From: Salivita marina
Lineage (GTDB): Bacteria; Pseudomonadota; Gammaproteobacteria; Pseudomonadales; Azotimanducaceae
DNA: 64,000 bases
Direction of reading: 5' to 3'
Assembly (NCBI GenBank): GCA_038144425.1
Contig: JAYQNS010000003.1
Span: 62,001-126,000, forward strand
Shown here: piece by piece, positions 55,584 to 64,000 of the stretch
Numbering within the stretch: position 1 is the first letter of the stretch
How the letters are laid out: every line of letters starts with the position of its first letter
Program-made: the position numbers and the translations under genes
Notes under the pieces: generated by a model
Told to the model about the DNA's origin: nothing
What the model saw: the letters and a program-made list of their open reading frames with translations, nothing else
The model's database searches: none

Positions 55584-56351
55584 TTAGAAACGGTCCTTCC
55601 AGCCACGAAGGGCCGCGAAGCAAACGCTGGGCTCCGCGTATTCGAGGGACGCATCTTGCGCCGCCAGAGCCTGACGAACGCTCGGCGACTCGGTGCGCAG
55701 GAAGGGATTGGTCGCTCGCTCCAAAGCGATGGACGTCGGTACGGTCGGGGTCCCCGCCGCGCGTAGCGCCTCGGCCTTGGCAATGCGTTCGAGAAGGGCA
55801 GTGTTGTCGGGCTCCACGGCCTTGGCAAAGCGCAGGTTTGCGAGCGTGTATTCGTGAGCACAGTACACTGCGGTGTCCTCGGGAAGGGATGCCAGGCGCG
55901 CTAGGCTGCCATGCATTTGGGGAGCGGTCCCTTCGAACATTCTTCCGCAGCCTCCGGCGAACAGCGTATCTCCGCAAAACAGAAGGTTGGCTTCGGCACT
56001 GTAGTAAGCAATGTGGTCAAGGGTATGACCGGGAACGGCCAATACGGTGAACGAGGTACTTCCAAGGGTAAGGGTTGCGCCGTCCTCCAGCGGGTTGGTA
56101 ATACCCTCAAAGGGGCTGCCGGCGGGGCCATAGATGGGGCAACCGTACCGCTCTGCCAGCTGGAGCGCGCCCCCGGTGTGGTCAAAGTGATGGTGCGTAA
56201 TGAGCACCCCACAAAGCGTAAGGCCCTGCGCCTCGAGGGCCCCTTGAACGGGAGCGGAGTCCCCCGGGTCAACCACCAACGCGCGTTGCTTCCCATCCTG
56301 AAGCACCCAGAGATAGTTGTCCTGAAAGGCCGGGACGGCTAAAACTTCCAT
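55584..56351 (-). CDS. gloB: Hydroxyacylglutathione hydrolase (glyoxalase II)
   Basis: Metallo-beta-lactamase-fold hydrolase of 255 residues that splits S-lactoylglutathione in methylglyoxal detoxification. The metal motif THHHFDHTGG is at 52-61, and further ligands are in VPGHTLDHIAYY and LFCGDTLFAGGCGRMFEG. The glutathione-binding C-terminus has TNPFLRTESPSVRQ. ATG 56351 fits the family start MEVLAVPAFQDNY. Divergent from the methyltransferase gene; co-transcribed with mltD. Confidence 0.95.
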   Translation of the reverse strand: MEVLAVPAFQDNYLWVLQDGKQRALVVDPGDSAPVQGALEAQGLTLCGVLITHHHFDHTGGALQLAERYGCPIYGPAGSPFEGITNPLEDGATLTLGSTSFTVLAVPGHTLDHIAYYSAEANLLFCGDTLFAGGCGRMFEGTAPQMHGSLARLASLPEDTAVYCAHEYTLANLRFAKAVEPDNTALLERIAKAEALRAAGTPTVPTSIALERATNPFLRTESPSVRQALAAQDASLEYAEPSVCFAALRGWKDRF

Positions 56352-56433
56352 GGAATACCCCTGCCGGGCTAGGAAAACCCAGTATGATAGGGAAGCTTTT
56401 CCTGCGACTCTAGAAGCAATTCGCGAGGCTGAC

Positions 56434-57258
56434 ATGTGCGCCCTTCGTTTTGAAACGGCCTTCGATGCGCCCCGAGCCGGTCACACGGCCCGCTTTTTCG
56501 CCTCCCCCATGGGGCAGCGCTTAGAAAAAGCGGAGCTCACGGCGCTTCGGGAGCGACTCTCGGGCTGTGCCGGAGCTCGGGCCCTGGTGCTCACTGCCGG
56601 CGTGGATGAGCGCCTGGCCGACGCCCTGCCCGTGGCCCGTCGCCATATTGTTCGCCTCAGTGCTGAGGAAGAGCTACTTCCCGCTCGCCGTCGTGCCATC
56701 AGCAGTGGGTCCATCACCGTCGCCGATCCCGCGAACCTCCCCTTCGAAAACGATGCCTTTGACGTGGTGGTCTCCCTTCACGGACTCGATCTCGCCGATC
56801 GGCCCCAGCAGGCTCTGCGGGAGCTCAGCCGGGTGCTGGCCCCTGGGGGGCGATTGCTAATGACCGGGTTCAACCCCTGGAGTAGCTGGGGGCTCCGCCG
56901 GTTTTTAACGCCGCGGCAGGCGCCCTGGAGTAGCCATTTCCTTGGCGCGCACCGGGTCGGGGATTGGCTCTCCGTGCTGGATTTCACCCTGGGCGATCTG
57001 TGCCACGTGCACTACCGTCTCCCCGAGCCCTGGGGTTGGCCTCTTTGGGAGCATCCAAGGCTGAAGGGCCTAAAAGCCTGGCTCCAGCCCCCCTTGGGGG
57101 CCGCCTGGGTGCTAAGGGCGCGGCATTCCCCCGCCCTGGCCCTACCGGAAGCGCGCAGCCTTCGCAGGGGGCGCCGGGCCCTCACGGGAACACCGAGTGC
57201 GGCACGGGAGTCCGGTTCAATTCTTCGCTTCCCCGAAAACGATGACCGCGCCCGTTGA
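56434..57258 (+). CDS. YafS-like SAM-dependent methyltransferase
   Basis: 274 residues. The C-terminal half of the fold is good: LPFENDAFDVVVSLHGLDLADRPQQAL, then ELSRVLAPGGRLLMTGFNPWSSWGLRR. The usual glycine-rich motif I is degenerate (LVLTAGVDERLAD), as in the gloB-side YafS group of E. coli and Pseudomonas, where the substrate is unknown. ATG 56434 is used; the frame is open to 56350 but would run into the gloB start region. It overlaps rnhA by 17 bases, so the two genes are coupled. Confidence 0.8.
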   Translation: MCALRFETAFDAPRAGHTARFFASPMGQRLEKAELTALRERLSGCAGARALVLTAGVDERLADALPVARRHIVRLSAEEELLPARRRAISSGSITVADPANLPFENDAFDVVVSLHGLDLADRPQQALRELSRVLAPGGRLLMTGFNPWSSWGLRRFLTPRQAPWSSHFLGAHRVGDWLSVLDFTLGDLCHVHYRLPEPWGWPLWEHPRLKGLKAWLQPPLGAAWVLRARHSPALALPEARSLRRGRRALTGTPSAARESGSILRFPENDDRAR

Positions 57259-57721
57259 GCTTTGGACCGATGGGGCCTGCCGGGGCAACCCAGGCCCCGG
57301 AGGCTGGGGCGCGGTGCTGCGCTATGGCGACCGGGAAAAGCACCTTTGGGGCGGTGCACCGGAAACGACTAACAACCGCATGGAGCTGAAGGGGGCTCTG
57401 GAAGGGCTTAGGGCGCTTCAGCGCCCCATAGCCGTGCGGCTTCATACCGATTCCGTCTATGTGTTGAAGGGTATGACGGAATGGGTTGCGGGCTGGGAAA
57501 AGCGAAGCTGGCGCACCGCTGCAAAGAAGCCCGTACTCAACGTAGATTTATGGCAGGCCTTAGTGGCCGCGGCGGAGCCCCACCGCATTGAGTGGGTTTG
57601 GGTAAAGGGACATAGCGGCGATCCCGGCAACGAGCTGGCGGATATCCTGGCCAATCGCGGAGTGGACGCCTTCGCCCTCCTAGGGCAAACGGGACAGGAC
57701 GAAGCGGTGGTGAGCGCATGA
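57242..57721 (+). CDS. rnhA: Ribonuclease HI
   Basis: Cuts RNA in RNA-DNA hybrids; 159 residues. The catalytic acids are Asp10 (WTDGACRGNPGPGG), Glu48 (NNRMELKG), Asp70 (HTDSVYV) and the Asp in GNELADILA near 134. The basic handle WEKRSWRTAAKKPVLNVDLW, which helps bind hybrids, is present. ATG 57242 starts inside the methyltransferase gene. Its stop overlaps the dnaQ ATG. The C-terminal tail after the handle is acidic and short. Confidence 0.96.
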   Translation: MTAPVELWTDGACRGNPGPGGWGAVLRYGDREKHLWGGAPETTNNRMELKGALEGLRALQRPIAVRLHTDSVYVLKGMTEWVAGWEKRSWRTAAKKPVLNVDLWQALVAAAEPHRIEWVWVKGHSGDPGNELADILANRGVDAFALLGQTGQDEAVVSA

Positions 57722-58434
57722 GGCAGGTTGTTCTCGATACGGAAACGACGGGGCTTGAGCCCGAGGCTGGCCATCGCATTATTGAGATCGGTGCGGTGGA
57801 AATTGTGGGTAGACGGCTGACCGGGCGACATTTCCATCAATACCTCAAGCCCGATCGGGCAATTGACGAGGGGGCCCAGGCGGTGCACGGGCTGACCGCG
57901 GAATTTTTGGCCGACAAGCCTCGCTTCGCCGATATCGCCGAGGCGCTTCAGGCATTCCTGAGCGGTGCGGAAGTGATCATTCACAATGCACCCTTCGACG
58001 TCGGCTTTCTTGATGCGGAGTGGCGCCGCCTAAGCCAAGGACCTGAGAATACGGCCGCCCTTTGCGAGATCACCGACTCCCTCATTCTTGCCCGGCGCCT
58101 CCACCCAGGGCAGAAGAACAGCCTCGATGCCCTGTGCCGGCGCTACGACGTCGACAATACGGAGCGCACGCTCCATGGCGCCCTGCTGGATGCGGAACTT
58201 TTAGCGGATGTATTCCTCGCCATGACTGGGGGACAGACGGCCCTTGGGCTCGGGGCGGAGGATAGCGAGGGGGTAGGGGCGTCGCGAGAGGCTACCCCCG
58301 CGACGCCAAAGCAATGGCCTAAAACCCCCCGTGCAGTCCTTCCTTCGGAGGCAGAGGCGGCGCACCGCGCCTACCTTGAGGCGATGGAGCAGTCCGCTGG
58401 CGAGCCCCCTCTTTGGCTGCGGAATCGACCCTAG
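57718..58434 (+). CDS. dnaQ: DNA polymerase III epsilon subunit (proofreading 3'-5' exonuclease)
   Basis: DEDDh exonuclease of 238 residues. ExoI is VVLDTETTGLEPEAGH (Asp7, Glu9), ExoII NAPFDVGFLDAEW, and ExoIII HGALLDAELLADVF with the catalytic His. The C-terminal 50 residues form a loose Pro/Glu-rich linker that ends with the helix thought to bind the alpha subunit. It overlaps rnhA by ATGA, the common rnhA-dnaQ arrangement in gammaproteobacteria (divergent in E. coli, parallel here). Its TAG shares a CTAG palindrome with the nhaB stop. Confidence 0.96.
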   Translation: MRQVVLDTETTGLEPEAGHRIIEIGAVEIVGRRLTGRHFHQYLKPDRAIDEGAQAVHGLTAEFLADKPRFADIAEALQAFLSGAEVIIHNAPFDVGFLDAEWRRLSQGPENTAALCEITDSLILARRLHPGQKNSLDALCRRYDVDNTERTLHGALLDAELLADVFLAMTGGQTALGLGAEDSEGVGASREATPATPKQWPKTPRAVLPSEAEAAHRAYLEAMEQSAGEPPLWLRNRP

Positions 58435-59921
58435 AGCAGGTATTGCACAGCTAAGAATCCCGTAATCCCCATGGAAATGGTGTAGGGAAGGGCCATCACC
58501 ACCATACGCACGTAAGACAAACGAATGAGTGGGGCGATGGAGGAGGTCAGGAGGAAGAGGAAGGCCGCCTGGCCGTTGGGCGTGGCCACCGAAGGGATGT
58601 TGGTCCCCGTATTGATGGCGACGGTGAGTTTATCGAAGTGCTCCCGACCGATGGTCCCCATATCCAGCGCTTGCTTTACCTCGTTGATATAGACCGTAGC
58701 TACGAAGACGTTGTCGCTGATAGCGGAAAGAACGCCATTAGCGATAAAGAAAAGCCCCGGCTGAAGGCTTTCCTTCTGAGCGAGCACCCAGCTGATCACG
58801 GGGGTAAACAGGTGCTGATCGTGGATCACGGCTACAACGCTGAAGAACACCACGAGGAGCGCGGTGAACGGGAGCGCCTCTTCGAAGGCCTTGCCTAGCT
58901 GGTGCTCCTCAATCACGCCGTTAAAGGCTGTTTGGATGACAATCACCATCAGGCCGATTAGACCGACTTCGGCCCAGTGCATGGCAAGGGCAACGATAAG
59001 AATAATTGCCGCGGCGCCTTGAATAAGGAGCCGGGCCACCTGGGAGGGGGTGCGACGCTTTGTTTCCTCAGCGTCGTAGTCCTCAAGGATTTTCCGCACC
59101 GGTGCGGGAAGCTTAGCCCCGTAGCCAAAGGCCCCGGTGAGCTCAAGGGCAAGGCAGGTGACGAGTCCCACCACGAGGACCGGCATGGTCACCGGCGCCA
59201 TGCGCATGAAGAACTCCACGAATTCCCAGCCGGCCTTCCCCGCAATAAGCAGATTTTGGGGCTCGCCCACGGTGGTGCAAACCCCGCCAAGGGCGGTGCC
59301 GACGGCGGCATGCATCATGAGGGTGCGAAGAAAACTACGGAAATCATCGAGATCCTCCCGATGTATTTCCCCCACCTCCTGATCGGAGCCATGGTCATGA
59401 TCGTGGTGAAAACCTTTACCGGAAGCGACCTTGTGGTAAATCGAGTAGAACCCCACGGCGACGGAAATCACCACCGCAGTGACCGTCAGGGCATCGAGGA
59501 AAGCCGAGAGGAAGGCTGCGGAGATGGAAAACATAAAGGACAAGAGCGTCTTCGACCGAATGCCTAGAAGGATCTTCGTGAAGAGGAAGAGGAGCAGTTC
59601 GCGCATGAAGTAGATGCCCGCCACCATAAACATCAGTAGCAGGATGACCGGAAAATTCGAGAAGACCTCGGCGCGGATGCTCTCCGTGTTCGTCATACCG
59701 ATGAGCACCGCTTCCAAAGCAAGAAGCCCGCCGGGTTGCAAGGGGTAGCAACGGAGCGCCATGGCCAGCGTGAAAATAAACTCCACCACTAAAATCCAGC
59801 CCGTGGCGAAGGGGCCCGCAACAAAAAAGGCCACGGGATTCACAACTAAAAACGCAAGCAGGGTCTGCTTGTACCAGTCGGGGGCGCTCCCGAGGAAATT
59901 CCGCCAGAGGGCTCGCGTCAC
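58431..59921 (-). CDS. nhaB: Na+/H+ antiporter NhaB
   Basis: Inner-membrane antiporter of 496 residues with about twelve helices, exporting Na+ for H+. NhaB-type sequence: NFLGSAPDWYKQTLLAFLVVNP at the start, ALDALTVTAVVISVAVGFY, GTALGGVCTTVGEPQNLLIA and SDNVFVATVYINEV. A His/Asp-rich loop (HHDHDHGSD) at about 175-185 is a notable insert that could bind metal. It starts at GTG 59921. It is convergent with dnaQ; the two stops share four bases. Confidence 0.95.
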   Translation of the reverse strand: MTRALWRNFLGSAPDWYKQTLLAFLVVNPVAFFVAGPFATGWILVVEFIFTLAMALRCYPLQPGGLLALEAVLIGMTNTESIRAEVFSNFPVILLLMFMVAGIYFMRELLLFLFTKILLGIRSKTLLSFMFSISAAFLSAFLDALTVTAVVISVAVGFYSIYHKVASGKGFHHDHDHGSDQEVGEIHREDLDDFRSFLRTLMMHAAVGTALGGVCTTVGEPQNLLIAGKAGWEFVEFFMRMAPVTMPVLVVGLVTCLALELTGAFGYGAKLPAPVRKILEDYDAEETKRRTPSQVARLLIQGAAAIILIVALAMHWAEVGLIGLMVIVIQTAFNGVIEEHQLGKAFEEALPFTALLVVFFSVVAVIHDQHLFTPVISWVLAQKESLQPGLFFIANGVLSAISDNVFVATVYINEVKQALDMGTIGREHFDKLTVAINTGTNIPSVATPNGQAAFLFLLTSSIAPLIRLSYVRMVVMALPYTISMGITGFLAVQYLL

Positions 59922-60001
59922 TCTGACTCATAAACAAATCGAAGGGGTGGCTGAGCAAAGGGACTTGGACCCTACCTGATTTCCCGACGCGCTTAAAGAA
60001 A

Positions 60002-60346
60002 TTAACTGCGGGGTTTTGGTGGAAAAAGAAGCCCCAGCTGAAGCGCCATGATGAGGTGTCCGTCGCTTCGCACATCCCCGGCCATGAAAGCCTCCATGGG
60101 GTTGGACTTGCCCTCCAAGATGGCAAAGGCGAGCGCGACGGACGGATAGTAAAAGCGAACCCGAGGACAGCCCAGATCGGGGGCCTCGCCAAGACCAAAG
60201 GTCAGGGCGCCGTACTCTACCGCCAGGTAAAAGCTAGGGGTCTCGTCGATGACCACCTGATAAAGACGGTGCATGTCGACGCTGGCCTCGCGGCGAAAGT
60301 GGGGTCGCAGCCGGGTCTCGAGCGCTTCAAGGGTGAGATCAAGCAT
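60002..60346 (-). CDS. Small SCP2-like (sterol carrier) domain protein
   Basis: 114 residues, soluble, no signal peptide. The pattern MLDLTLEALETRLRPHFR, then VDMHRLYQVVIDETPSFYLAVEYGAL and MEAFMAGDVRSDGHLIMALQL resembles the SCP2 lipid-carrier fold (the MAGDVRSDGHL-type loop is typical). The ligand is unknown. ATG 60346 is chosen over TTG 60358 and GTG. Divergent from sohB by 150 bases; nhaB lies 80 bases downstream on the same strand. Confidence 0.6.
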   Translation of the reverse strand: MLDLTLEALETRLRPHFRREASVDMHRLYQVVIDETPSFYLAVEYGALTFGLGEAPDLGCPRVRFYYPSVALAFAILEGKSNPMEAFMAGDVRSDGHLIMALQLGLLFPPKPRS

Positions 60347-60496
60347 GGGGGGCTCCAAGGACGTCGGAGGCGATGCTACCGCGGAGATGACCGTTGTGGG
60401 AACGTCTCTAGACGGTCCGGGGAGGGAGGGTTACATTGCCGCCGCTGGGCGCGCGCCCTCCGGCTGGGGACGCGACCCTTAGGAAAGGAGTCGTCG

Positions 60497-61546
60497 GTGA
60501 CAGAATTCTTGATGGAATATGGGTTGTTTCTGGCTAAAAGCCTCACCTTTTTGGTGGTAGGCCTGGTGCTGCTGTCCGCCATGGCTGGGCTTGCCGTTCG
60601 CAATCGTCGAAGAGCACCGGAAGGGGCCATTGAGGTTAAGCGCCTCAATGATCGCTTTGATGATCTTCGCCTCGCCATGAAAAGTGCAGTGCTCGACGAT
60701 GCCAGCTTCAAGAAGCACCAGAAGGCGGAAAAGAAAGCCAGGAGGACCCGGGATAAAAAGGGGGGGCAGGATGACCAGCGACGCGCCCGGGTATTCGTGC
60801 TCGATTTTCTGGGCGATATGGAGGCCTCGGCGGTGGAAGCGCTTCGGGAGGAGGTGAGCGCCGTCCTGCTCGAGGCCCGGAGTGGCGATGAAGTCGTGCT
60901 TCGCCTTGAGTCCCCCGGCGGCATGGTTCACAGCTATGGCCTAGCGGCCTCCCAGGTCGAGCGCCTTCGCGGGAAAAAGGGGCTCACGGTGACGGTTTCC
61001 GTGGATCGGGTGGCCGCGAGTGGGGGCTATCTCATGGCCGCCCTCGGACATCAGATTCTGGCGGCGCCCTTTGCCATCCTCGGGAGCATTGGTGTGGTCG
61101 CGCAGGTTCCCAACGTACATCGCCTCCTAAAGAAAAACGATGTGGACGTGGAAGTGCTGACGGCGGGAGAGTACAAGCGCACCCTCACTGTCCTCGGAGA
61201 GAATACGGAACAGGGGCGCAAGAAGTTCCTCGAGGAGCTGGAAGATGTGCACAGGCTCTTTAAGGCTTCCGTGCAAGCGGCTCGGCCAGCCCTCAGCGTA
61301 GAAACGGTGGCCACGGGGGAAAGCTGGTTCGGCACGGATGCCTTGGACCGGAACCTCTGCGACCACCTTCAAACCAGCGACAGCTATCTGCTGCGCCGAG
61401 CGGACGAGGCCGAGCTTTTCGAAGTCCGCTGGTCCGTCCCTCAAAGCCCCCTGGATCGTTTTCTTCAGGGAGCTCAGGGCTCGGTACGTCGCGCCATGGA
61501 AGGCGCCCTGGGACGTTTGCTGAACCGCAGCAGCTGGCTTCGCTAA
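60497..61546 (+). CDS. sohB: Inner-membrane peptidase SohB (S49 family)
   Basis: Signal-peptide-peptidase-like serine protease of 349 residues. An N-terminal membrane helix (15-35) is followed by a charged linker (YVLDDAS.. KKARRTRDKKGG) and the protease domain. The catalytic Ser175 is in VDRVAASGGYLM and the general-base Lys227 in LTAGEYKRTL. GTG 60497 has AGGAAAGGAG at the right distance; ATG 60512 is a second choice. The 138-base gap to the SCP2-like gene must hold both promoters, neither recognised. Confidence 0.93.
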   Translation: MTEFLMEYGLFLAKSLTFLVVGLVLLSAMAGLAVRNRRRAPEGAIEVKRLNDRFDDLRLAMKSAVLDDASFKKHQKAEKKARRTRDKKGGQDDQRRARVFVLDFLGDMEASAVEALREEVSAVLLEARSGDEVVLRLESPGGMVHSYGLAASQVERLRGKKGLTVTVSVDRVAASGGYLMAALGHQILAAPFAILGSIGVVAQVPNVHRLLKKNDVDVEVLTAGEYKRTLTVLGENTEQGRKKFLEELEDVHRLFKASVQAARPALSVETVATGESWFGTDALDRNLCDHLQTSDSYLLRRADEAELFEVRWSVPQSPLDRFLQGAQGSVRRAMEGALGRLLNRSSWLR

Positions 61547-61599
61547 CGGTCGAATTCGTTAAGAATGCCTTTCGCTAATCACTGATAGGAGAGCATGCC

Positions 61600-62601
61600 A
61601 TGGGGACCTACCGCGCGATGGTGGTGCATCGGGAGGGGGACGCGCTGGTTCGTCGCCTAGAAACGCTCAGTTCGGAGACCCTACCTGCGGGCGAGGTTCT
61701 TATCGAAGTTCACTACTCATCGCTCAACTATAAAGATGGCCTATCTGCCACGGGAAATCCTGGCGTCACCCGTGCCTTTGCCCACACGCCGGGCATCGGT
61801 GCCTCCGGCGTCGTTCTCGAGAGCGCCGTTCCCGAATTCTCCGCGGGAGATGACGTCATTGTCATTGGTTTCGATCTCGGGATGGGCACTGCAGGGGGCT
61901 TCGGAGAGCGTATCCGGGTGCCCGCCGATTGGGTGGTACAACGCCCTGAAGGCCTATCGCTTCGGGCGTCCATGGCGCTAGGTACGGCGGGCTTCACCGC
62001 GGCGGAGTGCGTTGACAAGCTCGAACGCATGGGCGGACTTAGCCCCGCACAGGGTCCGGTACTGGTTACGGGGGCTACGGGAGGCGTCGGCTCCGTGGCG
62101 GTCATGCTCCTTTCTCAGCTCGGCTACGAGGTGGTGGCGGTCACTGGGAAGGCTGACAAGGCCGACTGGCTGAAGTCGCTTGGCGCGTCCGAGGTGCTTA
62201 GCCGAGAAGCCCTGGCGGAAGGGGCAGGGAAGCCCCTCCTCGCAGAACGCTACGCCGCTGCGGTAGATACGGTAGGGGGAGAGCTACTCTTTAATGCGGT
62301 GAAGTCCCTGCGCTATGGCGGATCCCTGGCCGCCTGCGGTCTCGTGGCGTCCCCCGCCATTCCGGCCACGGTACTACCCTTTATCCTGCGTCACGTGAAT
62401 CTACTTGGCATCGATTCAGTACAGTGGCCCCTGGCAGAGAAGAAGCGGCTTTGGGGACGCCTGGCCAAGGAGTGGCAGCTTCCTTCGCTGGAGACCCTCG
62501 TGGAGCCCCTGAGCCTCGGAACCTTGTCCGATGCGCTGGATCGTATTCTGGCCGGGGAAATGGTCGGCCGGGGCCTTCTGATCCACAGCGCCGCTACCTA
62601 G
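61600..62601 (+). CDS. YhdH/AcuI-type quinone oxidoreductase (acrylyl-CoA reductase family)
   Basis: Zinc-free medium-chain reductase of 333 residues. VHYSSLNYKDGLSATG opens the catalytic part, VIVIGFDLGMGTAGGFGER is typical of the YhdH/AcuI group, and VLVTGATGGVGSVAVMLL is the NADPH motif. AcuI reduces the toxic acrylyl-CoA made from DMSP or propionate metabolism in marine bacteria; whether that is its role here is inference. AGGAGAG stands before ATG 61600. It lies 53 bases after sohB, possibly in one operon, and is convergent with the CPA2 gene. Confidence 0.87.
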   Translation: MGTYRAMVVHREGDALVRRLETLSSETLPAGEVLIEVHYSSLNYKDGLSATGNPGVTRAFAHTPGIGASGVVLESAVPEFSAGDDVIVIGFDLGMGTAGGFGERIRVPADWVVQRPEGLSLRASMALGTAGFTAAECVDKLERMGGLSPAQGPVLVTGATGGVGSVAVMLLSQLGYEVVAVTGKADKADWLKSLGASEVLSREALAEGAGKPLLAERYAAAVDTVGGELLFNAVKSLRYGGSLAACGLVASPAIPATVLPFILRHVNLLGIDSVQWPLAEKKRLWGRLAKEWQLPSLETLVEPLSLGTLSDALDRILAGEMVGRGLLIHSAAT

Positions 62602-62622
62602 GCTTCGGCGCCTTTCCCTGCC

Positions 62623-63789
62623 TTAGCGGCGCCGGAGGCGCTCATCGAGGGCGATGGGCGTCGGATAGCGTAGAACCACTACGTAAGACGAGAGGATAAA
62701 GGTCAGCACCGCCACTGCTTGGATGGTGGTGATCGCGCCCTCCGAAAGCAAAGATGCCTGCCCAGCCAATAGAACGAGCAATAGCGAGAACTCGCTGATT
62801 TGCCCCAGGCGAAAGCCCACCTCCCAGGCAAGAGATCCCTGCTCCTTAAATTGGTTCAACAGCACGCGGTAAATGATGGGTTTGGCAAGGAGTACGAGTG
62901 CCGAAAGGGCTAGGGCCGGTAGAAGGATTGAGGGCACGAGGGCTAGGTTTAAGCCCGCCCCTACGGTAAAGAAAAACAACACGAGGAAGAAATCCCGGAG
63001 CGGCCTCAGGGCCTCCGCGAGGAAGAGGGCAATGGGGCTCGTGGCGAGGGTAACACCGGCTGCGAAGGCGCCGAGCTCGAGGGAAAGCCCCAGCGCTTCC
63101 GCAAGCTGGGCCAAACCCAGACACCACCCCACGGCGAGCAGGAAAACGTATTCCTGAATCACATCAAAGCGGGAAATCAGCGGCAGCAGGATAAAACGGA
63201 CCCCTGCCGCGGCCACGGCGAGAAGCGCTGGGAGCGCCAGCACCGTTACCCAGAGAGGCTGCGTCGCCCCCACCCCGGGAGTGAAATGGGCCAGGCCTAC
63301 CAGGGCCAAAATGGCCAAGCAGTCCTGGAGGAGGAGCAAGCTCACCACCAATTCTCCGATGTGGCGGTGGTGCAGAGCGGTAGTAGGCAGCAGCTTTATC
63401 CCAATGATCGTGGAGGAGAAGCTAACGGCCAGACCCATGAAGAGGGCATCCTGCAGGGAAAAGGCGAAGGCCAGGGCGAGGCCGGTCCCAAGGGCGAGAA
63501 AAAGAGTGGAACTTAAAAGTCCAACCCATAGCGATTCTCGAAGCACGGTTAGGAGCTTGCGGGGCTGCATCTCGAGACCCAGCAAAAACAGCAAAAAAAT
63601 GATGCCAATCTCGCCGATAGCCCGAAGCTGGGCGCCATCGGTTACCCAGCCGAAGCCGTAGGGGCCGAGGAGCGCGCCAAGGGCAAGGTAGGCCACGATC
63701 AAAGGTTGGCGAGTAAACAGCGCGGCCGTCGCCAGGGCAGCGGCGCCGGAGAATATCCAAAAAAACGCGGACAGCAGCTGATGGTCCAT
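62623..63789 (-). CDS. CPA2-family cation:proton antiporter (KefB-like membrane domain)
   Basis: 388 residues, twelve or thirteen helices. LIVAYLALGALLGPYGF, IGEIGIIFLLFLLGLEM and LAVSFSSTIIGIKLLP are family landmarks, and ELGAFAAGVTLATSP carries the conserved acid region. Only the membrane domain is present: there is no C-terminal TrkA-N/KTN domain, so it is a stand-alone K+ or Na+ antiporter rather than a glutathione-gated Kef. ATG 63789. A poor start context and no obvious promoter are seen in the 97-base divergent gap. Confidence 0.9.
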   Translation of the reverse strand: MDHQLLSAFFWIFSGAAALATAALFTRQPLIVAYLALGALLGPYGFGWVTDGAQLRAIGEIGIIFLLFLLGLEMQPRKLLTVLRESLWVGLLSSTLFLALGTGLALAFAFSLQDALFMGLAVSFSSTIIGIKLLPTTALHHRHIGELVVSLLLLQDCLAILALVGLAHFTPGVGATQPLWVTVLALPALLAVAAAGVRFILLPLISRFDVIQEYVFLLAVGWCLGLAQLAEALGLSLELGAFAAGVTLATSPIALFLAEALRPLRDFFLVLFFFTVGAGLNLALVPSILLPALALSALVLLAKPIIYRVLLNQFKEQGSLAWEVGFRLGQISEFSLLLVLLAGQASLLSEGAITTIQAVAVLTFILSSYVVVLRYPTPIALDERLRRR

Positions 63790-63886
63790 GGCTCAGCCCT
63801 TTGAAAAGTGCCTTTATTAGTCGGGAGCGTAGCAAGTTGGCGCCGATGGCACTAAAATCGCCCGCGCCTAATTAGAGGAGAGCATC

Positions 63887-64000
63887 ATGAGCGACGGGGC
63901 AGATCAGCAAAACAGTGGATTCTGGCCGGATAGCAAAGCCGACACGGTCGCAGCCCTTGTGGTTTTCCTAGCCCTCACCGCTGGGGTGCTGTGGTACGTC
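63887..64000 (+). CDS. Start of a small membrane protein, cut by the window edge
   Basis: AGAGGAG and then ATG 63887 lead into MSDGADQQNSGFWPDSKAD followed by a hydrophobic helix (TVAALVVFLALTAGVLWYV), still open at the last base. This gives a short polar N-terminus and one membrane helix. No family is recognised. A TAAAAT box at 63853-63858 may be its -10 element. Confidence 0.55.
   Translation, partial: MSDGADQQNSGFWPDSKADTVAALVVFLALTAGVLWYV

Overview
The window is GC-rich DNA from a gammaproteobacterium. Reading frames are tightly packed, many neighbours overlap by 1-14 bases (ATGA or GTGA junctions), and the gene content is almost wholly conserved housekeeping. The large-scale order (gltA-sdhCDAB-sucABlpd-sucCD-htpG-gpsA, folD-tRNAs-tig-clpP-clpX-lon-hup-ppiD, mltD-gloB-methyltransferase-rnhA-dnaQ-nhaB) matches, from memory, the order in Pseudomonas-type genomes. 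It is strongly compressed here, which suggests a compact, probably marine or halotolerant relative. That placement is inference: there is no rRNA here to fix it.

Layout. Positions 1-3.4 kb are an oddly damaged zone: a sulfatase tail, an MFS transporter and a small unrecognised gene, each broken by several single-base frameshifts at G or C runs. Next comes a leftward selenocysteine locus, selA-selB-threonine aldolase-like, followed by a selC-like tRNA that reads well from the acceptor 5' strand to the end of the T-loop and is then unrecognisable. 7.6-11.1 kb holds small single genes (FkbM methyltransferase, universal stress protein, cyclophilin, AhpD-like protein, 3-hydroxyisobutyrate dehydrogenase family). 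11.1-23.9 kb is the TCA block: gltA leftward, then sdhCDAB, sucAB, lpd and sucCD rightward. htpG follows with a very good heat-shock promoter. 26-44.2 kb is a long rightward biosynthetic run: gpsA, sixA, a DUF4892-type gene, prmB, aroC, leuCDB, asd, a reduced fimV, truA, trpFBA, folC, a dedD-like SPOR gene, cvpA, purF, a DUF1289 gene and miaE. folD faces it. Two tRNAs (Arg-TCT, His-GTG) lead into the proteostasis block tig-clpP-clpX-lon-hupB-ppiD. The right end has mltD/gloB leftward, a YafS-like methyltransferase, rnhA and dnaQ rightward, then nhaB, a small SCP2-like gene, sohB, a YhdH/AcuI-type oxidoreductase, a CPA2 antiporter and the start of a small membrane protein.

How it works together: central carbon oxidation (citrate synthase to succinyl-CoA and succinate oxidation), Leu, Trp, chorismate and Asp-family biosynthesis, one-carbon and purine entry steps, and ATP-dependent proteolysis with its chaperones. 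NhaB and CPA2 antiporters point to Na+/K+/H+ homeostasis. selA/selB imply selenoprotein synthesis, though no selenoprotein gene lies in the window.

I found no convincing new defence or mobile system. The most unusual places are the broken selC-like tRNA at the edge of the frameshift-rich zone, the aldolase translationally coupled to selB, three consecutive hairpins between sdhB and sucA, and a minimal frameshifted fimV that reads into truA. All function calls come from reading the sequence; no database search was run.
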